Assembly: GCF_000425725.1 (NCBI RefSeq)
Contig: NZ_AUDZ01000013.1
Location: forward strand, 1-64,000
Origin: Halomonas halocynthiae DSM 14573
GTDB taxonomy: Bacteria > Pseudomonadota > Gammaproteobacteria > Pseudomonadales > Halomonadaceae
DNA length: 64,000 nt
Direction of reading: 5' to 3'
Under the pieces are notes generated by a model, which searched no databases, was not told where the DNA came from, and saw nothing but the letters and a program-made list of their open reading frames with translations. Made by a program: the position numbers and the translations under genes. Positions 58,471 through 64,000 of the stretch are shown piece by piece (within the stretch, counting starts at the first letter, position 1; every line of letters begins with the position of its first letter).

Positions 58471-59790
58471 ATGGCTAATCTCGAGCCCCTGACCATCACC
58501 GCCATCATGTTTTTCTCCATGCTGGTATTGATGTCGATGGGCGCCCCCCTTGCCTGGGCACTGATGATATCGGGCATGGGCAGCGCCTACGTAATGTTCG
58601 GGCCAGGCGGCCTGGACCTTCTGCTAGCTTCCGCCTTCGGCGCTATGGATAACTTCCTGCTGGTTTCCCTGCCGTTATTCATCTTCATGGGGCTGGTGCT
58701 CGAACGCTCAGGTATTACTGATAATCTGTTCGAGATGATTCACAAGCTAATGGGCGGTTTGCCTGGCGGCCTCGGCGTTGGCACGGTACTGATCTGCGCA
58801 CTAATTGCTGCTATGGCCGGTGTTTCCGGCGCAGCCACCGTGAGCCTGGGAATCATCGCCCTTCCCGCCATGCTCAAGCGCGGCTATCACAAGCGCTTAG
58901 TGACTGGCACCATAATGGCTGGTGGCGCATTAGGCTTTCTGATACCACCTAGCGTACTGATGATTGTCTACGCATTCTTGGCTCGTGAGTCTGTCGGCAA
59001 ACTGTTCGCTGCAGGCCTGATGCCGGGCTTGATGCTGGCCAGTATTTATATGGTTTATATTCTGGTTCGTTGTCGCATCAACCCTTCTCTTGGGCCACCC
59101 GCTCCAGAAGAAGAACGCTTTACCCTGAAGGAAAAGATAGCGTCGTTACGTCACCTGGTTGCCCCAGGCCTTCTCGTTTTTACCGTACTTGGCTGCATCA
59201 TCGGTGGTATCACATCGCCATCTGAGGCTTCTGCCGTCGGCGCGGGGGGTGCCTTACTGATCGCCGCAATGCGTGGCAAAGTCAACTGGCCGCTGCTGCG
59301 TTATGTCATGCTCAATACCACCAAAATCACCGGCATGCTGTTGTGGATTACCATTGCTGCAGTTTTCTTCAGCAAAATCTACACGGGCCTAGGTGCTGGC
59401 ATGATCCTCTCTGAAATGATCGAGGATTACAGCCTATCGCCCTATACGGTGATCATTTTCATGCTGGCGAGCTTTTTCATTCTTGGTATGTTCTTGGACG
59501 ATTTCGCCATTCTGTTCATCACCATTCCGCTCTATGTGCCAATCGTCAATGAGCTAGGATTTGATACCACTTGGTTTGCTGTACTATTCATTCTGAGTAT
59601 GCAGTCAGCCTACCTGACACCACCCTTTGGCTACAATCTCTTCTACATGCGCTCGGTGGCACCCAAAGAAATCACCATCACCGATATCTACCGTTCTGCA
59701 CTGCCTTTTGTGGCACTACAGATACTGGGCTTGGCATTAATTGTTGCCTTCCCCGCGATTGCTTTATGGCTGCCTGAAACCTTGTTCTAA
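58471..59790 (+). CDS. TRAP transporter large permease (DctM), third locus
   Basis: A 439-residue membrane protein with about 12 hydrophobic segments. Motifs include PLFIFMGLVLERSG and AAMAGVSGAATVSLG, and the C-terminal AYLTPPFGYNLFYMR. It completes a full dctPQM set followed by a terminator. Confidence 0.9.
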   Translation: MANLEPLTITAIMFFSMLVLMSMGAPLAWALMISGMGSAYVMFGPGGLDLLLASAFGAMDNFLLVSLPLFIFMGLVLERSGITDNLFEMIHKLMGGLPGGLGVGTVLICALIAAMAGVSGAATVSLGIIALPAMLKRGYHKRLVTGTIMAGGALGFLIPPSVLMIVYAFLARESVGKLFAAGLMPGLMLASIYMVYILVRCRINPSLGPPAPEEERFTLKEKIASLRHLVAPGLLVFTVLGCIIGGITSPSEASAVGAGGALLIAAMRGKVNWPLLRYVMLNTTKITGMLLWITIAAVFFSKIYTGLGAGMILSEMIEDYSLSPYTVIIFMLASFFILGMFLDDFAILFITIPLYVPIVNELGFDTTWFAVLFILSMQSAYLTPPFGYNLFYMRSVAPKEITITDIYRSALPFVALQILGLALIVAFPAIALWLPETLF

Positions 59791-59841
59791 TCTCGGCTCA
59801 AATCACAGGCTATGCTTGTGTGAGATGAGTCATTACTCAAG

Positions 59842-59870
59842 AAAGCTCAGCATCTTATGCTGGGCTTTTC
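59842..59870 (+). terminator. Terminator after the third TRAP locus
   Basis: AAAGCTCAGCAT pairs with ATGCTGGGCTTT (one G-U pair), followed by TCTTTTT, about 50 bases after the dctM stop. Confidence 0.85.
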
Positions 59871-59982
59871 TTTTTGGCCTTGATCAAAAAAGAGCGCCAA
59901 GCTCTTGTCATTAGGCAACCACTTCTCTCTGATATACTCAGCAAACGTTACTTCACCTTCCTTGAAAGGCAGCGATACGCTC

Positions 59983-61374
59983 ATGCACAACCCGAGCCCA
60001 ACGACAACAGCTGATACGTTATTACGCCGGTTCCACCGCAACCGACGGCGCAAAGAAACTCGCAACACAACACTAAGCGTACTGCTGCTGGCCGCTGTAG
60101 TTGGCTGTATCGCTGGCTTCATCGGTGTTATGTTCAGCCGGCTTGTCAATTGGGTAACCACGCTACGCACCGAGTCTGTTATTGAGCTGAGCCTCTGGGC
60201 CTCTGTTCCCTTAATGTTCCTTCTCTCAGGCGGACTAGCCATGCTGGGCTATCTGCTAGTACAACGACTTGCACCAGAAGCTGGTGGCTCAGGCATCCCT
60301 GAAATCGAAGGTGCCTTGCAGGACATACGGCCCGTGCGCTGGTGGCGGGTCATCCCCGCCAAGTTTATTGGTGGCGTGGGAACCTTGGGCGCTGGCATGG
60401 TACTAGGCCGTGAGGGGCCCACTGTGCAAATGGGCGCTAATGCTGGGCAGATGGTCCATGACATCTTCAGGCTCAACAACAAAAACTCCCGACATACACT
60501 GCTCGCAACGGGAGCAGGTGCTGGGCTAGCCGCGGCCTTCAACGCGCCTCTTGCCGGGATTCTTTTGATCATTGAGGAAATGCGCCCCGAGTTTCGCTAC
60601 AACCTGGTTTCCATTCACGCCGTCACCATCGGCGCCATCATGTCTACGATGGTCTATCGTTTTTTTGATGGGCAGCTACCGATGCTTGAGATAGCACAGA
60701 GCCTGCTGGCAGCGCCGCTTGAAACCTATTGGCTTTACTTAGTGCTTGGCATCTGTTTTGGCGTCGTCGGCATTATGTTTAATACCTTGATACTGAAGGC
60801 TCAGCTCGCCTTTCAGCGCTTCAATAGCAAGAGCAAATTACGCTTTATCATTACCGGCGGTGTTATCGGCGGAAGCCTAGGTGCTATTGGGCTGCTATAC
60901 CCCAGCATCAGCAATGATGGCTTTCACCTGATTGAGCGCATCAGCGTCGGCCACTTTTCTTTGGCTTTACTGGCCAGCATCTTCTTCTTACGCCTGCTCA
61001 CAACCGTGGCTAGCTTCAGCTCTGGAGCACCAGGCGGTATTTTCGCCCCAGTATTGGCACTAGGTACGTTGTTTGGCACGGCCTTTGGCATGGCTGCCAT
61101 TCTTATTTTTCCTGACTACGAACTGCAGGCAGGCACCTTTGCCGTGGCTGGCATGGGCGCTCTATTCGCCGCGACAGTACGCGCGCCGCTCACTGGCACC
61201 ATTCTCGTATTAGAAGTCACTGCGAGTTACCAGCTCATTATGCCAATGATCATTACCTGCTTAGGCGCCACTCTCGTGGCTCAATTACTCGGTGGAAAAC
61301 CTCTCTACTCCCAGCTACTAGAACACATCCTAGAACGCCAAAAACAAGCGGAGCTAGACGACGCGCCACGCTGA
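59983..61374 (+). CDS. clcA: ClC-family chloride/proton antiporter
   Basis: A 463-residue membrane protein with the ClC selectivity motifs [20 protein letters not shown] (gating Glu) and [14 protein letters not shown]. It exchanges chloride for protons. An upstream TTG frame adds 26 residues, but the ATG at 59983 begins at the normal ClcA N-terminus. Useful in acid or salt stress. It is followed by a terminator facing dnaJ. Confidence 0.88.
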   Translation: MHNPSPTTTADTLLRRFHRNRRRKETRNTTLSVLLLAAVVGCIAGFIGVMFSRLVNWVTTLRTESVIELSLWASVPLMFLLSGGLAMLGYLLVQRLAPEAGGSGIPEIEGALQDIRPVRWWRVIPAKFIGGVGTLGAGMVLGREGPTVQMGANAGQMVHDIFRLNNKNSRHTLLATGAGAGLAAAFNAPLAGILLIIEEMRPEFRYNLVSIHAVTIGAIMSTMVYRFFDGQLPMLEIAQSLLAAPLETYWLYLVLGICFGVVGIMFNTLILKAQLAFQRFNSKSKLRFIITGGVIGGSLGAIGLLYPSISNDGFHLIERISVGHFSLALLASIFFLRLLTTVASFSSGAPGGIFAPVLALGTLFGTAFGMAAILIFPDYELQAGTFAVAGMGALFAATVRAPLTGTILVLEVTASYQLIMPMIITCLGATLVAQLLGGKPLYSQLLEHILERQKQAELDDAPR

Positions 61375-61381
61375 GCACCAC

Positions 61382-61420
61382 AAAAAAACGCCCAATATCG
61401 TTAGATACCGAGCGTTTTTT
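61382..61420. terminator. Bidirectional terminator between clcA and dnaJ
   Basis: AAAAAAACGC on the left and GCGTTTTTT on the right form a stem with an inner TATC/GATA helix. It is 8 bases after clcA and about 95 bases past the dnaJ stop on the other strand. Confidence 0.75.
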
Positions 61421-61515
61421 GCATCAACGCAGAGCTGTTTCAAAAAGCTAACGCTATTGCAAAAACCATGTTAAAACAAAGCATTCAAGCTCAAATTACG
61501 CGCTAGAACACCAGC

Positions 61516-62652
61516 TCAAGACTTCATGTCTTCGAAAAACTTCTTCACTCCATCAAAAAAGCTCGTCTTTTTCGGCGAGTGGTGACTATTGCTGCCGTCC
61601 ATGCTGTCCTGAAAACGCCGCAACAAGTCTTTCTGTTCGTCGTTAAGCTTGACCGGCGTTTCAACGACTACACGGCACAACAAGTCGCCAGCAGGACCAC
61701 CACGCACAGGTTTGACCCCTTTGCCTTTCAGGCGGAACATTTTTCCGGTCTGCGTTTCAGCGGGTATTTTAAGCTTAACCCGCCCGTTCAGCGTAGGCAC
61801 TTCAAGCTCACCACCCAGGGCAGCATCAACGAAGTTAATTGGTACTTCACACTGCAGGTGACGCCCATCACGCTCGAATATTGCGTGCGGTTTAATCGCT
61901 ACCTGAACATAAAGATCACCCGGCGGGCCACCGTTAACCCCGGCCTCACCTTCACCACTGAGGCGAATACGATCTCCCGTATCCACACCAGCAGGAATTT
62001 TCACTGACAGCGTCCGTGTCTCGCGCACGCGCCCTTCGCCGTTACACTTATGGCATGGCACCTTGATATGCTGACCCGAGCCATGACACGTTGGGCAGGT
62101 TTGCTGCACGGCAAAAAAGCCCTGCTGCATACGCACCTGCCCCATACCCTGACAGGTAGGACACGTTTCCTTGGTTGATCCTGGCTCCGCGCCTTCGCCA
62201 TCACAGCGCTCGCACTCCACATGCCGTGGCACACGGATATCTACGCTGGTACCCGATACGGCACCTTCTAGATCTACTTCTAGGTTGTAACGCAGATCAC
62301 TGCCACGCTGCGGTGCGTTTGGGTGACGACGCCCGCCACCGCCTCCGCCAAAAATATCACCGAAGACATCACCAAAAATATCACCAAACCCGCCAGCACC
62401 TGCACCAGCACCGGCGCCAGCCTGACCATCAACACCAGCATGGCCGAACTGGTCATAAGCCGCGCGCTTTTCGCTATCGGTCAGAACTTCATAAGCCTCT
62501 GTCACCTCACGAAATAGCTCACTGGCTTTTTCGTCATCCGGGTTGCGGTCCGGATGATGCTTCTGCGCTAGGCGTCGATACGCTTTCTTGATTTCTTTCT
62601 GGTCGGCGCCGCGATCAACGCCCAGCACTTCATAGTAATCACGCTTGGACAT
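61516..62652 (-). CDS. dnaJ: Chaperone DnaJ
   Basis: A 378-residue Hsp40. The J domain has HHPDRNPDD near residue 33; a Gly/Phe region (about 75-115) is followed by four CxxCxGxG zinc motifs (about 145-205) and two C-terminal substrate-binding domains. GGAGG lies 11 bases before the ATG at 62652; the in-frame ATG six codons earlier overlaps it. It follows dnaK, its ATPase partner, in the usual order. Confidence 0.96.
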   Translation of the reverse strand: MSKRDYYEVLGVDRGADQKEIKKAYRRLAQKHHPDRNPDDEKASELFREVTEAYEVLTDSEKRAAYDQFGHAGVDGQAGAGAGAGAGGFGDIFGDVFGDIFGGGGGGRRHPNAPQRGSDLRYNLEVDLEGAVSGTSVDIRVPRHVECERCDGEGAEPGSTKETCPTCQGMGQVRMQQGFFAVQQTCPTCHGSGQHIKVPCHKCNGEGRVRETRTLSVKIPAGVDTGDRIRLSGEGEAGVNGGPPGDLYVQVAIKPHAIFERDGRHLQCEVPINFVDAALGGELEVPTLNGRVKLKIPAETQTGKMFRLKGKGVKPVRGGPAGDLLCRVVVETPVKLNDEQKDLLRRFQDSMDGSNSHHSPKKTSFFDGVKKFFEDMKS

Positions 62653-62688
62653 GAGTCTGTCCGCCTCCATAGCGGCTCTTTACAAACA

Positions 62689-62717
62689 CCAACGCGGGAG
62701 GCTGGCCCCCGCGCTGG
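62689..62717 (-). terminator. GC-rich hairpin between dnaK and dnaJ
   Basis: CCAACGCGGG (62689-62698) pairs with CCCGCGCTGG (62708-62717) with one mismatch, in the 92-base gap. The minus-strand continuation is T-rich (TTGGTGTTTGT), so it may partly terminate dnaK transcripts or protect the message end. Confidence 0.5.
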
Positions 62718-62744
62718 CATTGCCCCTGATTCAGGCGTCGTGGT

Positions 62745-64000
62745 TTATTGCTTTTTCCCGTCGTCCTTGACTTCTTCGTACTCTGCATCAACCACATCTT
62801 CATCTTTCTGGGTGCCTGAATCCTGCGCAGCACCTTCAGCCTGTGCCGCGTCGGTCTCGGCGTAGAGCTTTTGCGCCAAATTGCCTGACGCTTCGGTCAA
62901 CGCATCCAGCTTAGCTTGAATTTCATCCTTATCATCGCCTTTAAGCGCTTCTTCAAGCTCAGAAGCTGCTGCTTCAATGGCCTGCTTATCTTCTTCACTA
63001 GCCTTGTCACCGGCTTCTTCCAGTGTTTTGCGAGACGCGTGAACCATGCCGTCAGCCTGGTTGCGCAGCTGAACAAGCTCTTCAAACTTCTTGTCTTCGT
63101 CCGCATGAGCTTCAGCATCGCGTACCATCTGATCAACTTCTTCATCAGACAAACCGCTGGATGCCTTGATCACGATCGACTGCTCTTTGCCCGTCGCCTT
63201 GTCCTTGGCAGACACGTTGAGAATACCGTTAGCGTCCAGGTCAAAGGCAACTTCGATCTGCGGCATGCCGCGCGGTGCTGGCGGAATGTCACTCAGGTCA
63301 AAACGGCCCAGCGACTTGTTGCCCGAAGACTGCTTACGCTCACCTTGCAGCACGTGAATGGTCACGGCTGTTTGGTTGTCATCCGCTGTTGAGAAGGTTT
63401 GCGTCTTCTTCGTCGGGATAGTGGTATTTTTCTCGATCAGGGCTGTCATCACGCCGCCCATGGTCTCGATACCCAGCGTCAACGGTGTCACGTCAAGCAA
63501 CAGTACGTCTTTAACATCGCCGCCTAGTACACCGCCCTGAATTGCCGCACCCACAGCCACCGCTTCATCAGGGTTAACATCACGGCGCGGCTCTTTACCA
63601 AAGAACTCGGTTGCCTTGGCTTGAACCAACGGCATACGCGTCTGACCACCAACAAGAATAACATCATCAATATCTGATGCTGACAGTCCTGCATCCTTCA
63701 ACGCGGTCTGGCAAGGCTTCAACGAACGCGCCACCAGCTCTTCCACCAACGACTCCAGCTTGGCGCGAGTCACCTTAACGTTCAGGTGCTTCGGCCCAGT
63801 GTTATCAGCGGTGATATAGGGCAGATTAACATCTGTCTGCTGGGCACTGGACAGCTCAATTTTGGCTTTCTCAGCGGCTTCTTTCAGACGCTGCATGGCC
63901 AGTTTGTCGCTGGACAGATCCATGCCACTATCAGCCTTGAACTGTTCAACCAAATAGTTGATCAGCGCCATGTCAAAATCTTCACCACCCAAGAAGGTGT
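62745..64000 (-). CDS. dnaK: Chaperone DnaK, partial (5' end outside the window)
   Basis: The C-terminal two-thirds of Hsp70: the frame enters at the window edge with ...TFLGGEDFD, a conserved nucleotide-domain segment, so there is no start here. Then follow [30 protein letters not shown], the linker [16 protein letters not shown], the substrate-binding beta domain and the helical lid ending in [10 protein letters not shown]. About 418 residues are visible. Confidence 0.97.
   Translation of the reverse strand, partial: TFLGGEDFDMALINYLVEQFKADSGMDLSSDKLAMQRLKEAAEKAKIELSSAQQTDVNLPYITADNTGPKHLNVKVTRAKLESLVEELVARSLKPCQTALKDAGLSASDIDDVILVGGQTRMPLVQAKATEFFGKEPRRDVNPDEAVAVGAAIQGGVLGGDVKDVLLLDVTPLTLGIETMGGVMTALIEKNTTIPTKKTQTFSTADDNQTAVTIHVLQGERKQSSGNKSLGRFDLSDIPPAPRGMPQIEVAFDLDANGILNVSAKDKATGKEQSIVIKASSGLSDEEVDQMVRDAEAHADEDKKFEELVQLRNQADGMVHASRKTLEEAGDKASEEDKQAIEAAASELEEALKGDDKDEIQAKLDALTEASGNLAQKLYAETDAAQAEGAAQDSGTQKDEDVVDAEYEEVKDDGKKQ

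Noticed and set aside
62175..62591. 138-codon plus-strand frame opposite dnaJ
   Set aside because: Entirely antisense to a strongly conserved gene; His/Arg-rich composition is the shadow of dnaJ codons.

Overview
The window looks like chromosome of a marine or halophilic gammaproteobacterium, most likely Halomonadaceae. This is inferred from conserved gammaproteobacterial gene orders (prlC-yheV; tkt-epd-pgk-fba; hemCDXY divergent from argH; lptM-lysA-dapF-DUF484-xerC-HAD; engB / cytochrome c4 / dsbA; dnaK-dnaJ) combined with three TRAP uptake systems and an NSS sodium symporter. No rRNA, tRNA, CRISPR array, insertion sequence, integrase or phage gene was seen.

Layout. 1-9.7 kb: PPC-repeat lipoprotein, a YdjM-family membrane protein with a LexA-like box at its promoter, gamma-carbonic anhydrase, NSS transporter, prlC-yheV, metF and an AEC permease. 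9.7-18.8 kb: periplasm-targeted ligase LigB, metK, then tkt, epd, pgk and fba, which form the transketolase / lower glycolysis block. 18.8-19.6 kb: an orphan amino-acid binding protein. 35.1-64 kb: a crcB pair, a MscS-type channel, hem genes, argH and lysine biosynthesis genes, xerC, engB, cytochrome c4, dsbA, two further TRAP loci, a ClC antiporter, dnaJ and the 3' part of dnaK.

The accessory part is 19.84-34.97 kb. It is bounded by a perfect 124-bp direct repeat: the 3' end of a SphA-like outer-membrane gene at the right edge is repeated as a headless remnant at the left edge, and both copies are followed by related terminators. Between the repeats lie two catabolic modules. The left module has a TRAP transporter, an indolepyruvate:ferredoxin oxidoreductase-type pair (iorA/iorB-like), a 4-hydroxybenzoyl-CoA-type thioesterase and an AraC regulator. 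The right module has a second AraC regulator divergent from a DLH-NTF2 fusion, an SDR, a StyA/IifC-like flavin monooxygenase and its flavin reductase. This is the order of the iif (ind) indole-to-anthranilate operons as I remember them. A XylS-like direct repeat lies in the divergent promoter region.

Inference: the island may oxidise indole or a related N-heterocycle, and may also import an aromatic 2-oxo acid, decarboxylate it to an aryl-CoA and hydrolyse that to the free acid. One candidate substrate that would tie the halves together is isatinate (2-aminobenzoylformate), giving anthraniloyl-CoA and then anthranilate. Indolepyruvate and phenylglyoxylate are alternatives. Neither the substrate nor the mobility of the island is proved by the sequence. 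All functional calls rest on reading the translated sequences and remembered family features; no database search was run.
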